A stretch of 64,000 nt of DNA from Salibaculum griseiflavum (GCF_003129565.1 NZ_QETF01000002.1:62001-126000), one strand, 5' to 3'; shown: positions 54,571 to 64,000, counted from the first letter of the stretch. Notes: generated by a model not told the origin, from the sequence alone. Translations and numbers: made by a program.

Positions 54571-54692
54571 TCACTGCCCGCCCGGGATTGCCCCGAGGCG
54601 TGACGTGCCTTCTAGGCGCGGGTCCGGGGATCGTCAAGCGCGAATGGCACGTCGCGAAAAGGTTTTTGCGCCCCCGCCCCAAGTCGCTCCGA

Positions 54693-55637
54693 TCACCGCG
54701 TCTGGCCCGGCAAGGGAATGAACTCCTGATCATCATGGGGCGGTAGCTGAAAGCGTCCGTTTTCCCAATCTCCGGCGCGCCAGGCCTCTTTCGCGGCCTC
54801 GATCTTGTCCTTGCTGGAGGCGACGAAATTCCACCAGATATGGCGCGGGCCATTGAGCGTGGCCCCGCCCAGCAGCATGACCCGTGCGCCCTGCGGCCCG
54901 GCCCTCATACTGACGCGGTCGCCGGGGCGGAATACCATCATGCGCCCGGCCGCATGGGTTTCGCCCGCGATCTCGACCTCGCCCTCCAGCACATAGGCAC
55001 CCCGATCCTCGTGATTGCCAGGCAAGGGCAGCTGGGCAAAGGGATCAAGGCGCGCATCGAGATAGAACATCTCGGACGGAGTCTCGACCGGGGCGCGTTC
55101 CCCGTAGGCCGCGCCGAGGATCAGGCGGACGGTCTTGCCTTCGCCGTCGAGCACCGGCAAATCTCCCGCCCCGGCATGCAGAAAGGCCGCCGGATCGTCC
55201 TCACGCTCTTCGGGCAAGGCAATCCAGCTCTGAATGCCGAACAGGCTGGAAGGCTGCGCGCGCACGGCCCCGTCGATCCGTTCCGAATGCGTGATGCCCT
55301 GCCCGGCCAGCATCAGGTTCACCGCGCCGGGTTCGATCCACTGGTCAGTCCCGAGGCTGTCGCGATGGTGGATCTGGCCGCGATGCAGGTAAGTGACCGT
55401 GGCCAAACCGATATGGGGATGCGGGCGCACGTCGATCCCCTGCCCCGACAGAAATTCCGCAGGCCCCATCTGGTCGAAGAAGATGAACGGCCCGACCATC
55501 TGGCGGCGCGGCGCGGGCAAGGCGCGGCGCACCTCGAACCCGCCGATATCGCGGGCACGCGGCACGATCACGGTTTCGATGGCGTCGACCGCGTCACCAG
55601 TCGGACAATCAGGGTCGAGGGCGGGGTTCCAGCTCAT
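54693..55637 (-). CDS. Pirin family protein
   Basis: A cupin-fold protein of 314 residues. The N-terminal metal-site region shows VGPFIFFDQMGPAEFLSGQG and VRPHPHIGLATVTYLHRGQI, with the His residues expected for iron. The later part has LMLAGQGITHSERIDG. Bacterial pirins have been linked to quercetin oxidation or to redox control, but the substrate here is unknown. ATG at 55635-55637 is preceded by AAGGAG. Confidence 0.93.
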   Translation of the reverse strand: MSWNPALDPDCPTGDAVDAIETVIVPRARDIGGFEVRRALPAPRRQMVGPFIFFDQMGPAEFLSGQGIDVRPHPHIGLATVTYLHRGQIHHRDSLGTDQWIEPGAVNLMLAGQGITHSERIDGAVRAQPSSLFGIQSWIALPEEREDDPAAFLHAGAGDLPVLDGEGKTVRLILGAAYGERAPVETPSEMFYLDARLDPFAQLPLPGNHEDRGAYVLEGEVEIAGETHAAGRMMVFRPGDRVSMRAGPQGARVMLLGGATLNGPRHIWWNFVASSKDKIEAAKEAWRAGDWENGRFQLPPHDDQEFIPLPGQTR

Positions 55638-55825
55638 GGGGCATCTCCTTTCGCAAGAAGATATGCGACGGTCCACACAACACAAAGACGCCTCTCGGCA
55701 GAGCTTCTGTGCATACATGCGTAGACAGGTTCGAACTAGGTGGGGCCCTCGCAGAGGGTGGGGGCATTTCCATACGTGCAATGCGCCACTGTCGCCTTGG
55801 ATCCGCTGCGTGGACCGTATGGAAC

Positions 55826-55901
<76 letters not shown>

Positions 55902-56009
55902 GTGCCGGCGGGATTTAGCGGGGCTTCATCACACTTGCAAGCCCCCACGTGCACAGCCAAGGCCCGTCCTTGAAACGACAAACGCGCCCCGGAGGGCGCG
56001 CAAGGGAAA

Positions 56010-56084
56010 TGGTGGGTGATAAGAGATTCGAACTCCTGACATCTTCGATGTGAACGAAGCGCTCTACCACTGAGCTAATCACCC
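56010..56084 (-). tRNA. tRNA-Val (CAC)
   Basis: A 75-base minus-strand tRNA closely related to the tRNA-Val 108 bases downstream. The anticodon stem-loop is CTTCG-TTCACAT-CGAAG with anticodon CAC, the T-loop is TTCGAAT, and CCA is encoded. Confidence 0.96.
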
Positions 56085-56105
56085 GATCCGGGCGCTGATT
56101 TAGCC

Positions 56106-56576
56106 TTACTCGGCGGCCTCCGCAAGGGGGTCTTTTTCCTCGGGCGCGGCGGCCTTGGGCTGGCGCACCTTGGTGACGATCACCTTCGCCTTGGCCAGGT
56201 CCTTGGTGCGGTTGATCATGACCTTGCCCAAAGGCGGCAGGTTCATTTCCTCGCCCTTGGCCAGGCCCAGCCCAAGCACGTTCAGCATGGCCTCGACCAC
56301 GGGCTTCACGTCCTTCTTCTTCATGCCGGTTTCGGCGACGACCCGGTCGATCAGCTCGGGCTTTTTCAGGACGGGGCCGGATACGACCGGCTTGGTTTCC
56401 GCGACCACCTTGGCGGCTGGGGCCGGCGCGGCCTTTGGGGCCTTCGTTGTCTTGGGCTTGGCGCGTGTGGACTTCGTCACCGTCGATTTGCGCACCGCAG
56501 TTTTAGGCTTGGCGCCAGAGGTCGCCCGCGTCGTCGTGGTTTTCCGGGGTTTCGTCGGCGTCTTGCTGCTCGGCAT
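56106..56576 (-). CDS. HU-family DNA-binding protein with H1-like N-terminal tail
   Basis: Nucleoid protein of 156 residues. The first 65 residues are a Lys/Ala/Pro/Thr-rich tail such as KTPTKPRKTTTTRATSGAKP, like a histone H1 tail. The HU/IHF fold follows at about 70-145 with KKPELIDRVVAETGMKKKDV and VEAMLNVLGLGLAKGEEMNL, PPLGKVMINRTKDLAK. HU-H1 hybrids occur in Alphaproteobacteria and probably bind DNA more tightly than HU alone. ATG at 56574-56576 has GGAG 7 bases upstream. Confidence 0.9.
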   Translation of the reverse strand: MPSSKTPTKPRKTTTTRATSGAKPKTAVRKSTVTKSTRAKPKTTKAPKAAPAPAAKVVAETKPVVSGPVLKKPELIDRVVAETGMKKKDVKPVVEAMLNVLGLGLAKGEEMNLPPLGKVMINRTKDLAKAKVIVTKVRQPKAAAPEEKDPLAEAAE

Positions 56577-56876
56577 GGATCGCTCCGTTTGTTTCTCTTT
56601 GGTCAACACTACACCAATTCCCGGCCATGACACATGGGCAAAGAAACAATTTCGACGACATGTGCCATATCACCGCGAAAACCACCCGCCGCGTTGCACA
56701 TTTGGCGCGGCGGAACCAAAGCCTGCACCAACAGGCTTGACGCGGCGGCCACCCCCGCGAAAAACTCTCTTTCATAACCTTGGGGGGTTTTGTCGTTAGT
56801 CGGAATGCGTCCGGCGTTCTGCGGCAAGCTGCAAGCGTCCCGGGAATTTGCGATTACACCATTCGAGGAGATGGAT

Positions 56877-57308
56877 ATGAAAACGCTTGTTCTGGCCACC
56901 ACGCTTGCCGCGTTCGGCGCCAGCAGCGCCCTCGCCGGCGGTATGGCCCCGGCCATCGAGATGGAGCCCGTCGAGATCGTCGAGGAAACCGGCGGCTCCA
57001 GTTCCAACCTGCTGATACCGCTGATCCTGATCGCGCTGATCGCCGCGGCCGCCAGCACCACCACCTCGGGCGAAGAAACCGAACTGGTCAGCGACATGCG
57101 CGTGAAGACGGACATCGTGCCGGTCGGCACAGCCGCGAATGGGCTGCCGCTCTACCAGTTTCGCTATATCGGGGCCGAGGCCGTGTTCGAGGGCGTCATG
57201 GCCCAAGACGTGCTGGCCCACACCCCCGAGGCCGTGCTCACCGACAAGACCGGCCTGATGCGTGTCGATTACGGCATGCTGGGCCTTGAAATGAAACGCA
57301 TCCACTGA
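56877..57308 (+). CDS. Exported small membrane protein with S74-like chaperone domain
   Basis: A 143-residue protein. A signal peptide ends at ALA (residue 20). A short acidic linker (21-43, EPVEIVEETGGSSS) and one hydrophobic segment (44-60, NLLIPLILIALIAAAAS) follow. Residues 70-143 look like a peptidase S74 intramolecular chaperone domain: S72-D73-M-R75-V-K77 at its start, then VPVGTAANGLPLYQFRYIG, EGVMAQDVLAHTPEAV and VDYGMLGLEMK. In phage tail fibres this domain cuts itself off at that Ser. GAGGAG lies before the ATG at 56877 with 6-base spacing. It is paired with a similar small gene that lacks the S74 part. Confidence 0.78.
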   Translation: MKTLVLATTLAAFGASSALAGGMAPAIEMEPVEIVEETGGSSSNLLIPLILIALIAAAASTTTSGEETELVSDMRVKTDIVPVGTAANGLPLYQFRYIGAEAVFEGVMAQDVLAHTPEAVLTDKTGLMRVDYGMLGLEMKRIH

Positions 57309-57334
57309 ACCGAACCCAAAACAGGAGAAAGACC

Positions 57335-57544
57335 ATGAAAAAGATCCTTGCAGCAGCGACCATCGCCAGCCTGACCGCCAGCAGCGCCCTTGCCGGCGGC
57401 ATGGCCCCGGCCATCGAGATGGAACCGGTCGAGATCGTCGAGGAAACCGGCGGCTCCAGCTCCAACCTGCTGATCCCGCTGATCCTGATCGCGCTGATCG
57501 CTGCGGCGGCCAGCAGCACCTCGGGAACCACCGAGCCAAACTAA
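57335..57544 (+). CDS. Exported small membrane protein, paralogue lacking S74 domain
   Basis: A 69-residue protein with a signal peptide (1-20), an acidic linker and one hydrophobic segment. Residues 15-60 match the same residues of the upstream neighbour exactly, and most of the matching DNA is also unchanged. The protein ends soon after with STSGTTEPN. It is 27 bases from the neighbour's stop with AGGAGAAA before its ATG. It looks like a recent tandem duplicate that kept only the anchor part. Confidence 0.8.
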   Translation: MKKILAAATIASLTASSALAGGMAPAIEMEPVEIVEETGGSSSNLLIPLILIALIAAAASSTSGTTEPN

Positions 57545-57601
57545 GCAACGGCCAAAGTCGATGCCGGTGCATCGGACCGACTGGATTTAACCAAGAACGA
57601 A

Positions 57602-57637
57602 AAAGGGCGCCCCGGCCGGGGGGCCCTTTCCTTTTTT
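57602..57637. terminator. Terminator between the small exported pair and lon
   Basis: A GC-rich stem AAAGGG-GCCCCGG / CCGGGG-CCCTTT with one mismatch on each side ends in CTTTTTT. It lies between convergent genes, 60 bases after the small protein stop and just before the lon stop. Confidence 0.75.
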
Positions 57638-57651
57638 CGATCCGACCGCGC

Positions 57652-60063
57652 CTAGTGCGCGACGGTCGCGCCGCCCTCGTCGCCCTTGCCCAGGGCGGCT
57701 TCGGCGGCGGCCGCTTCCTCGGCCTCTTCATCCCATTCGATCGGTTCGGGCTGACGCACGAGCGCATGTTTCAGCACCTCCGAGACGTGGCTCACCGGGA
57801 TGATCTCCAACCCTTCTTTCACGTTGTCGGGGATCTCGGGCAGGTCCTTCTCGTTCTCCTCGGGGATCAGAACCGTCTTGATCCCGCCCCGCAGCGCCGC
57901 AAGCAGCTTTTCCTTCAGGCCGCCGATGGCGGTCGCATTGCCGCGCAAGGTGACCTCGCCCGTCATGGCGATGTCCTTGCGCACCGGGATCTGAGTCAGC
58001 ACGCTGACGATGGCCGTGACCATGGCCAGACCGGCGGACGGCCCGTCCTTCGGCGTGGCCCCGTCCGGGACGTGAACGTGGATGTCCAGCTTGTCGAACT
58101 TCGGCGGCTTGATGCCCAGCTGCGGGCTGACCGAGCGGACATAGGAATTGGCCGCGTCGATGCTTTCCTTCATGACGTCGCCCAGGGTGCCGGTGGTCTT
58201 CATCCGACCCTTGCCCGGCAAGCGCACCGCCTCGATGTTCAGAAGCTCGCCGCCCACGGATGTATAGGCCAGCCCGGTCACGACGCCGATCTGGTCCTTC
58301 TCCTCGGCCAGACCGTAACGGAACTTCTGGACACCCAGGAAGTCGGACAGGTTTTCTCCCGTGACTTCAACGCGTTCCACCTCTTTCTTCACCAGCTTGG
58401 TGACGGCCTTGCGGGCCACCTTGGCGATCTCGCGTTCCAGGTTCCGCACGCCCGCCTCGCGGGTGTAGTGGCGGATGATCCCGGTCAGCGCGCTGTCATC
58501 CAGTGAGAACTCGGACGGTTTCAGCCCGTGGTTCTTCATCTGTTTGCCCAGCAGGTGCTGCTTGGCGATCTCGCGCTTTTCGTCCTCGGTGTAGCCCGAC
58601 AGCGGAATGATCTCCATCCGGTCCAGCAACGGCCCGGGCATGTTGTAGCTGTTCGAGGTCGTCAGGAACATCACGTTGGAAAGGTCATATTCGACTTCCA
58701 GGTAGTGGTCCACGAAGGTGGAATTCTGTTCCGGATCAAGCACTTCCAGCATGGCGCTGGCCGGGTCGCCCCGGAAATCCTGGCCCATCTTGTCGATCTC
58801 GTCGAGCAGGATCAGCGGATTGGTCGTCTTCGCCTTCTTCAGCGCCTGGATGATCTTGCCCGGCATCGAGCCGATATAGGTCCGGCGGTGGCCACGGATC
58901 TCCGATTCATCGCGCACGCCACCAAGGCTGATGCGGATGAATTCGCGGCCCGTCGCCTTGGCGACCGACTTGCCGAGGGATGTCTTACCCACGCCCGGCG
59001 GGCCGACAAGGCACATGATCGGCCCTTTCAGCTTCTTCGAGCGCTGCTGGACGGCCAGGTATTCGACGATGCGCTCCTTGACCTTTTCCAGCCCGTAATG
59101 GTCGTCATCCAGCACCTTCTCGGCACGGCCCAGATCCTTCTTGGTGCGCGACTTGGTGCCCCACGGGATCGACAGCATCCAGTCGAGATAGTTGCGCACG
59201 ACCGTGGCCTCGGCGCTCATCGGGCTCATGTTCTTGAGCTTCTTGAGCTCCGCCTCGGCCTTTTCACGGGCTTCCTTGGACAGCTTGGTCGCGGCGATTT
59301 TCTCTTCCAGCTCGGCGATTTCGCCTTCGCCGTCCTCGCCATCGCCCAGCTCCTTCTGAATGGCTTTCATCTGCTCATTCAGGTAGTATTCGCGCTGGGT
59401 CTTCTCCATCTGGGATTTGACGCGGGTCTTGATCTTCTTCTCGACCTGGAGGACGGACATTTCGCCCTGCATCAGGCCATAAACCTTCTCCAGCCGTTCG
59501 CTGATCGACAGGGTTTCCAGAAGCTCCTGCTTCTGGTCCACTTCGATCCCCAGGTGCCCCGCGACAAGGTCGGCCAGCTTGGCGGGCGCATCGGCCTCGT
59601 CCACGGCGGCCAGCGCCTCTTCGGGGATGTTCTTCTTGACCTTGGCGTAGCGTTCGAATTCCTGACCGACCGAGCGCGACAGGGCCTCGATCGCGGTCAT
59701 GTCGCCGGGCATCTCGGTGAGATCCTCGCAGGCAGCCTCGAAATAGGTCTCGTTTTCAAGGAATTCCGTGATACGCACACGGGTCTTGCCCTCGACCAGC
59801 ACCTTCACGGTGCCATCGGGCAGTTTCAACAGTTGCAGCACATTGGCCAGCACGCCAACGCGGTAAATGCCATCGGTATCCGGATCATCGACGCCCGGGT
59901 CGATCTGGCTGGACAGCAGGATCTGCTTGTCCTCGGCCATCACCGCCTCCAGCGCTTTCACGGACTTCTCGCGGCCCACGAAAAGCGGCACGATCATGTG
60001 GGGGAAGACCACGATGTCGCGCAGCGGCAGGATGGGATAGGAATTGCTCAGAGGCTCTTGCAT
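57652..60063 (-). CDS. lon: ATP-dependent protease Lon
   Basis: Cytoplasmic AAA+ protease of 803 residues that degrades misfolded and some regulatory proteins. The LON substrate-binding domain is at about 1-200, the ATPase domain at about 300-560 with [19 protein letters not shown] and [11 protein letters not shown], and the Ser-Lys protease domain at the end with [20 protein letters not shown], where the catalytic Ser is in PSAG. A possible heat-shock promoter lies about 75-105 bases upstream. The C-terminal tail is rich in Ala and Glu. Confidence 0.98.
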   Translation of the reverse strand: MQEPLSNSYPILPLRDIVVFPHMIVPLFVGREKSVKALEAVMAEDKQILLSSQIDPGVDDPDTDGIYRVGVLANVLQLLKLPDGTVKVLVEGKTRVRITEFLENETYFEAACEDLTEMPGDMTAIEALSRSVGQEFERYAKVKKNIPEEALAAVDEADAPAKLADLVAGHLGIEVDQKQELLETLSISERLEKVYGLMQGEMSVLQVEKKIKTRVKSQMEKTQREYYLNEQMKAIQKELGDGEDGEGEIAELEEKIAATKLSKEAREKAEAELKKLKNMSPMSAEATVVRNYLDWMLSIPWGTKSRTKKDLGRAEKVLDDDHYGLEKVKERIVEYLAVQQRSKKLKGPIMCLVGPPGVGKTSLGKSVAKATGREFIRISLGGVRDESEIRGHRRTYIGSMPGKIIQALKKAKTTNPLILLDEIDKMGQDFRGDPASAMLEVLDPEQNSTFVDHYLEVEYDLSNVMFLTTSNSYNMPGPLLDRMEIIPLSGYTEDEKREIAKQHLLGKQMKNHGLKPSEFSLDDSALTGIIRHYTREAGVRNLEREIAKVARKAVTKLVKKEVERVEVTGENLSDFLGVQKFRYGLAEEKDQIGVVTGLAYTSVGGELLNIEAVRLPGKGRMKTTGTLGDVMKESIDAANSYVRSVSPQLGIKPPKFDKLDIHVHVPDGATPKDGPSAGLAMVTAIVSVLTQIPVRKDIAMTGEVTLRGNATAIGGLKEKLLAALRGGIKTVLIPEENEKDLPEIPDNVKEGLEIIPVSHVSEVLKHALVRQPEPIEWDEEAEEAAAAEAALGKGDEGGATVAH

Positions 60064-60136
60064 GCTCTTTCCTTGTTCTTGGCAAGACGGCGGGTCCCAG
60101 CGTTAGGCAACGCCCCCGTCTCCAGTCATGGACAAC

Positions 60137-60168
60137 AATAATTGGGTCTTGGCGCCCTGTTTTCAACC
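60137..60168 (-). promoter_or_regulatory. Possible sigma-32 (RpoH) promoter for lon
   Basis: On the minus strand GGTTGAAAA (60160-60168) and CCCAATTATT (60137-60146) are 13 bases apart. This resembles the RpoH pattern CTTGAA with a CCCCATnTA -10, and lon is a standard member of the heat-shock regulon. The start codon of lon is about 75 bases further along. Confidence 0.4.
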
Positions 60169-60330
60169 ATGCCCGGTCACGCGTCGGTGATGCATTTGTG
60201 CCCGCGCTTTTCCGGGCCTGCAAGGGAGAGGGCAATCTTTCTTGGGGAAAACTCGGTGAACCGGCCCGGTTTCAAAAATGGCCGGGATATCGCCCCAATC
60301 CTGACGAGTTGGGCGATCAGGCTCAGGCGC

Positions 60331-61218
60331 ATGAAACATGCCAGTATTCTGACCCGCTTTGGTCGCGCGCTTTTCCGGGAACGTCGCCGGGCGCTTTATG
60401 TCTTCATCCTCTGGATCATCGCCTTGCTTGTCGGCTTGCGCCTTCAGGGGAACGTGGCCTTGCCGACCGGCATCTGGGTGGCCGGCTCCGTCGTGACCGC
60501 GCTGCTGTTTGCGCTGGTTTCGTGGCTTGTCAGTGCAGCTATGCGGTATATTCGGGCCATGGCACCGATCCTGCCGCTATTGGTGCTGCAGGTCGGCCTG
60601 GCCCAGCTGGGCCTGTTCGACGGACTTGTGCCGGGGCGACCCGAGTTGGGCGGCACGCTGGCATGGATTGTCCCCTTGTGTCTCTATGTGCTGGCTTTGA
60701 ACCTGCCGGTGACCCGGCGTTTCGGACGCCGCCGCGCCACCTACGACGTGCGCTGCCGCACCACCCTGCCCGCCTGGCTGCTGTATGACGGGCTCGTCGG
60801 CCGCCTGGGCCACGAAGCGGCGCTGGCCGAGGGCGATATGATCCGCGCCTTCGAGGCCCATCCCGACGATCCGTCGCGCATCCGGGTGATCGAAAAGCTC
60901 AACCGCAAGCTGGAGATCGAGGAACACCGCACGATCCTGTCGCAGGACCCGCCGCGGTCCTGTCTGTACGAGTTCGTTCATGCCAATAGGCTGGACGCAC
61001 CCGAGGCCAATGCCGGAAGCGTCGCCTATGACATCAAGGATCTGGGGTCAAAGCGCCAGGTGACCATGTGCGTGACCTTCAACAATGCCTCTCTGGCCAC
61101 CCGGCTGTTCGAGTGGCTCGATGACCATCAGGGCAAGCAGCTTGATCGTCGCGTGGCGCTGCTTGAGAAACGGGTGAAGGCCAAGGGCTCCAGCCTTGAG
61201 AGCGAGGTCTTCGCCTAA
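60331..61218 (+). CDS. Membrane protein of unknown function
   Basis: A 295-residue protein I do not recognise. The first 125 residues hold about four hydrophobic segments ([40 protein letters not shown] and two more). Residues 130-295 are soluble and mixed in charge, ending in [16 protein letters not shown]; the middle [20 protein letters not shown] and later [11 protein letters not shown] could be a small ligand-binding fold, but that is a guess. The ATG at 60331 lacks a strong ribosome site; the frame is open 63 codons further back. It overlaps the tgt stop by 4 bases in convergent orientation. Confidence 0.65.
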   Translation: MKHASILTRFGRALFRERRRALYVFILWIIALLVGLRLQGNVALPTGIWVAGSVVTALLFALVSWLVSAAMRYIRAMAPILPLLVLQVGLAQLGLFDGLVPGRPELGGTLAWIVPLCLYVLALNLPVTRRFGRRRATYDVRCRTTLPAWLLYDGLVGRLGHEAALAEGDMIRAFEAHPDDPSRIRVIEKLNRKLEIEEHRTILSQDPPRSCLYEFVHANRLDAPEANAGSVAYDIKDLGSKRQVTMCVTFNNASLATRLFEWLDDHQGKQLDRRVALLEKRVKAKGSSLESEVFA

Positions 61219-62345
61219 AGCGGCTCGATATCGCCCTGCGCCCGTGTGGCGTGGAACTCGGCCTCCCACGCGGCAAAGGCCCCTTCGGCAATCGCGGCGC
61301 GCATTCCGGCCATGATTTCCTGATAATAATGCAGGTTGTGCCAGGTCAGCAGCATACCCGAGATCATCTCGCCGGCCCGGAACACGTGATGCAGATAGGC
61401 GCGGGAATAATTGGCGCAGGCCGGACAGGTGCAGGCCGCGTCCAGCGGGCGCGGATCGTCGGCGTGGCGGGCATTCTTGATGTTGACCTGCCCGCGCCGG
61501 GTCCAGGCCTGACCCGTGCGCCCCGACCGGCTGGGCAGGACGCAATCCATCATGTCCACCCCGCGCTTGACGGCGCCGACGATATCATCGGGCTTGCCAA
61601 CGCCCATCAGGTAGCGCGGCTTGTCCTCGGGCAGGAAGCCCGGCGCATAATCCAGCACGCCGAACATCGCCTCTTGCCCCTCGCCCACGGCCAGCCCGCC
61701 AATGGCATAGCCTTCGAAACCGATGGATTTCAGTGCCTCGGCGCTTTCCTCGCGCAGCTCGGGCGTCACACCGCCCTGCATGATCCCGAACAGCGCATGG
61801 CCCGGCCGGTCGCCGAAGGCATCGCGCGACCGCTGCGCCCATCGCATCGACAGGCGCATGCTTTCGGCCACGGCCTCTTCGGTTGCGGGCAAGGCCGGGC
61901 ATTCGTCGAAACACATCACGATGTCGGACCCCAGAAGGCGCTGGATCTCCATCGACCGCTCCGGCGTCAACTCATGTTTCGACCCATCCACATGAGACCG
62001 GAACGTGACGCCCTCTTCGGTCAGCTTGCGCAATTCGGCCAGCGACATGACCTGAAAGCCCCCCGAATCCGTCAGGATGGGCTTGCTCCAGTTCATGAAC
62101 TTGTGCAGCCCGCCCAGCCGCGCGATCCGCTCGGCGCCGGGGCGCAGCATAAGGTGATAGGTATTGCCCAGAAGGATATCCGCGCCCGTGGCCGCGACGC
62201 TTTCGGGCATCATCGCCTTCACGGTCGCCGCCGTGCCCACCGGCATGAAGGCGGGCGTGCGGATCTCGCCCCGCGGGGTCGATATGACCCCGGTGCGCGC
62301 CGCCCCGTCCGTGGCGTTCAGCTGGAACCCGAACCTCTCCGTCAT
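61215..62345 (-). CDS. tgt: tRNA-guanine transglycosylase
   Basis: Swaps guanine 34 of GUN-anticodon tRNAs for the queuosine precursor preQ1. The 376-residue protein has [20 protein letters not shown], the substrate loop [31 protein letters not shown] with the catalytic region, [10 protein letters not shown], and the zinc site [19 protein letters not shown] at 62343-62345 has GGAAAG upstream; the frame is open 65 codons further but that part overlaps the next gene's start. QueA, a later step, is at 25-26 kb. Confidence 0.97.
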   Translation of the reverse strand: MTERFGFQLNATDGAARTGVISTPRGEIRTPAFMPVGTAATVKAMMPESVAATGADILLGNTYHLMLRPGAERIARLGGLHKFMNWSKPILTDSGGFQVMSLAELRKLTEEGVTFRSHVDGSKHELTPERSMEIQRLLGSDIVMCFDECPALPATEEAVAESMRLSMRWAQRSRDAFGDRPGHALFGIMQGGVTPELREESAEALKSIGFEGYAIGGLAVGEGQEAMFGVLDYAPGFLPEDKPRYLMGVGKPDDIVGAVKRGVDMMDCVLPSRSGRTGQAWTRRGQVNIKNARHADDPRPLDAACTCPACANYSRAYLHHVFRAGEMISGMLLTWHNLHYYQEIMAGMRAAIAEGAFAAWEAEFHATRAQGDIEPL

Positions 62346-62411
62346 CTGGCTTTCCTTTGCAATTCCGTCCGGCCTTGTTACCCATGTAGCCAGAAATGAA
62401 AAGGAGCGCCC

Positions 62412-63824
62412 ATGTCCGAGACCGATCAGCAAGCCGAGCCAATTCGTCTGGGATGGGAAGAATGGCTGGGCCTGCCGAACCTCGGGTTGCCCACCCTGCG
62501 CGCCAAGGTGGATACCGGGGCGCGCACTTCGGCGCTGCATGCCTTTGACATCGAAGCCTTCGGATCATCGCGGGCCCCCAAGGTGCGGTTCGGCGTGCAC
62601 CCGATCCCCGGACGCGACGATATTTCGATCACCTGTTCGGCCCCGGTCGTGGACCGGCGCGAGGTGACCTCGTCCAATGGCGAGATCGAGATGCGCTATG
62701 TGATCGAGACCATGGTCGATGTGGGCGACGGGCAGTCCTGGCCCATCGAGGTGACGCTGACCGACCGCGCCACCATGGCAAGCCGGATGCTGCTGGGCCG
62801 CCAGGCGCTGCGCGATGACGTGGTGGTGCAGCCCACCGAGCGGTTCCTGCGGCCCGAACGCAAGTTCGACGTCTATACAACGCGCAAGATCAAGCAGGTC
62901 GCGCCGCGCCGCGCGCTGCGCATCGCCGTCCTGAGCCGCGAGGCCAACAATTATTCGACCAAGCGCCTTGTCCACGAAGGCGAAGAACGCGGGCACTCCG
63001 TCGAAATCATCGACACAACACGCTGCTACATGGCGATCAACGCGCTGGCCCCCGAGGTGCATTACGACGGCAAGCGCCTGCCCCGCTATGACGCGGTGAT
63101 CCCGCGCATCGGCGCCTCGATCACGCCCTATGGCACCGCCATCGTGCGGCAATTCGAGACACTGGGCACCTATTGCCTGAACAGCAGCGCCGGGATTTCC
63201 GCCAGCCGCGACAAGCTGCATGCCCACCAGGTGCTGGCCGGTCAGAAGGTCGGCATGCCCACCACCGCCTTTGCCGCCAGCCCCAAGGACACCAGCAACC
63301 TGATCGGGCTGGTCGGATCCGCCCCTTTGATCGTGAAACTTCTGGAAAGCACGCAGGGCAAGGGCGTCGTGCTGGCCGAAACCAAGAAGGCCGCCGAATC
63401 CGTGATCGACGCGTTTCGGGGTCTCAAGGCGAACTTCCTCGTCCAGCAATTCGTCAAGGAGGCCGCAGGCGAGGACATTCGCTGTTTCGTCATTGCCGGC
63501 AAGGTCGTGGCGTCGATGAAGCGCACCTCGGATGGCGACGATTTCCGCTCGAACCTGCACCGCGGCGGATCGGCGGTGGCCACCCGGATTTCGCCGGCCG
63601 AGCGCCGCGTGGCGGTCAAGGCCGCCAAGGCCTTCGGGCTGGGCGTTGCCGGTGTGGACCTCTTGCGCTCCGAAGACGGGCCGAAAGTGCTGGAGGTCAA
63701 CAGCTCTCCGGGCCTCGAAGGCATCGAGAAGGCCAGCAAGAAGAACCTGGCCGGCAAGCTGTTCGATCATATCGAGGAACAGGTGCGCCCCGCCCCGTCG
63801 CGTCGGAAAAAGAAACCGGCCTGA
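62412..63824 (+). CDS. rimK: RimB-RimK fusion: retropepsin-like zinc protease domain plus ATP-grasp glutamate ligase
   Basis: A 470-residue fusion. The N-terminal domain (about 1-155) is RimB-like, with the aspartic-protease-like [14 protein letters not shown], in which D34-T-G-A is the active-site motif, and [20 protein letters not shown]. The C-terminal domain (about 165-460) is RimK, an ATP-grasp enzyme that adds glutamates to ribosomal protein S6, with [20 protein letters not shown], the ATP site [35 protein letters not shown] and the metal-binding [20 protein letters not shown]. In other bacteria the two are separate proteins with opposing action on S6. Confidence 0.9.
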   Translation: MSETDQQAEPIRLGWEEWLGLPNLGLPTLRAKVDTGARTSALHAFDIEAFGSSRAPKVRFGVHPIPGRDDISITCSAPVVDRREVTSSNGEIEMRYVIETMVDVGDGQSWPIEVTLTDRATMASRMLLGRQALRDDVVVQPTERFLRPERKFDVYTTRKIKQVAPRRALRIAVLSREANNYSTKRLVHEGEERGHSVEIIDTTRCYMAINALAPEVHYDGKRLPRYDAVIPRIGASITPYGTAIVRQFETLGTYCLNSSAGISASRDKLHAHQVLAGQKVGMPTTAFAASPKDTSNLIGLVGSAPLIVKLLESTQGKGVVLAETKKAAESVIDAFRGLKANFLVQQFVKEAAGEDIRCFVIAGKVVASMKRTSDGDDFRSNLHRGGSAVATRISPAERRVAVKAAKAFGLGVAGVDLLRSEDGPKVLEVNSSPGLEGIEKASKKNLAGKLFDHIEEQVRPAPSRRKKKPA

Positions 63825-63908
63825 TCGACGACGGGCGTCCCGCGCCCCCCTTTACCCCGCCCCCGCATATCTTATATGAACGGTCAGGAATAAATCGGGA
63901 AACGCGCA

Positions 63909-64000
63909 ATGACCGACCAGAGCCAACCCTTGGAAGGCGCACCGCTGATCAAGCCCTCGACCACCGATCACCCGCTCTACGACCAGATCGTGGAAGCGTG
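63909..64000 (+). CDS. 5' end of a possible SufT/DUF59-type Fe-S assembly protein
   Basis: Only 30 codons are visible before the window ends. They read MTDQSQPLEGAPLIKPSTTD and then HPLYDQIVEA, which resembles the start of the small SUF-associated DUF59 proteins of this family. The remaining domain is outside, so the call rests on a short match from memory. It follows the RimB-RimK gene by 84 bases. Confidence 0.4.
   Translation, partial: MTDQSQPLEGAPLIKPSTTDHPLYDQIVEA

Noticed and set aside
54379-54603. Small frames over the tRNA-Asp pair resembling LTGLEPATSGVTGRHSNQLSY
   Set aside because: This peptide is the well-known artefact of translating antisense tRNA sequence and is not a gene.
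55715-55760. tRNA-like fragment with GGTTCGAACT near the pirin leader
   Set aside because: Only a T-loop-like word is present; no cloverleaf can be drawn.

Overview
The window is a high-GC, gene-dense stretch of an alphaproteobacterial chromosome, most likely a Rhodobacteraceae (Roseobacter-group) member. Supporting signs are the gene order pyrH-frr-uppS-cdsA-dxr-rseP, a C4-pathway 5-aminolevulinate synthase (hemA), a GTTC-N7-GTTC LexA box before uvrA, a RodZ-like gene beside ispG, a Lys/Ala-tailed HU protein near lon, and a GC-hairpin intergenic element of a type common in this family. No insertion sequence, prophage, CRISPR array or integrase was seen.

Layout. 1-4965 (minus): cell-envelope, isoprenoid and translation operon. 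5026-13684 (plus): miaA, an AraC-type regulator, and a peptide-type ABC transporter (Tat-exported binding protein, two permeases, a fused double ATPase). 13757-19669: uvrA (minus) with its SOS box, a divergent rhodanese, and a secreted von Willebrand A protein with six C-terminal repeats. 19798-29409 (minus): lpdA, a diguanylate cyclase, a DUF924 protein, an MFS transporter, queA and a large AsmA-like protein. 29476-32839 (plus): bcp, a DUF455 protein, and an M23 peptidase overlapping a bactofilin. 32932-36751: membrane proteins, an interrupted GH25 lysozyme, a Crp-type regulator, and two truncated genes meeting head-on at one junction, so this is the most rearranged part. 36757-43688 (mostly minus): prfB, PBP1A, amidase and aminotransferase, with a methyltransferase gene inserted on the other strand. 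43757-46347 (plus): M48 protease, a DsbA-type thioredoxin and a cysteine-free degenerate copy of it. 46501-51102 (minus): an outer-membrane barrel protein, ispG, the RodZ-like gene and hemA. 51301-54000 (plus): a dipeptidase and an S41-like protein. 54061-56576 (minus): a small membrane protein, two tRNA-Asp, pirin, two tRNA-Val and HU. 56877-57544 (plus): a tandem pair of exported small membrane proteins. 57652-64000: lon (minus), a membrane protein (plus), tgt (minus), a RimB-RimK fusion (plus), and the start of a possible Fe-S assembly gene (plus).

Functional links. IspC and IspG feed the same isoprenoid pathway that UppS draws on. UppS, PBP1A, AmiC, the M23 peptidase, the bactofilin and the RodZ-like protein all serve peptidoglycan synthesis and cell shape. 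QueA and Tgt are two steps of queuosine tRNA modification.

Observations most worth following up: a perfect hairpin that buries the Shine-Dalgarno site of the six-repeat VWA gene; the tandem exported proteins, one carrying a phage-like S74 chaperone domain; the GH25 gene broken by a single TGA at a probable Trp codon; the double-truncation junction near 36390; the cysteine-free DsbA paralogue; and the RimB-RimK fusion. No stretch longer than 300 bases lacks an annotated feature.
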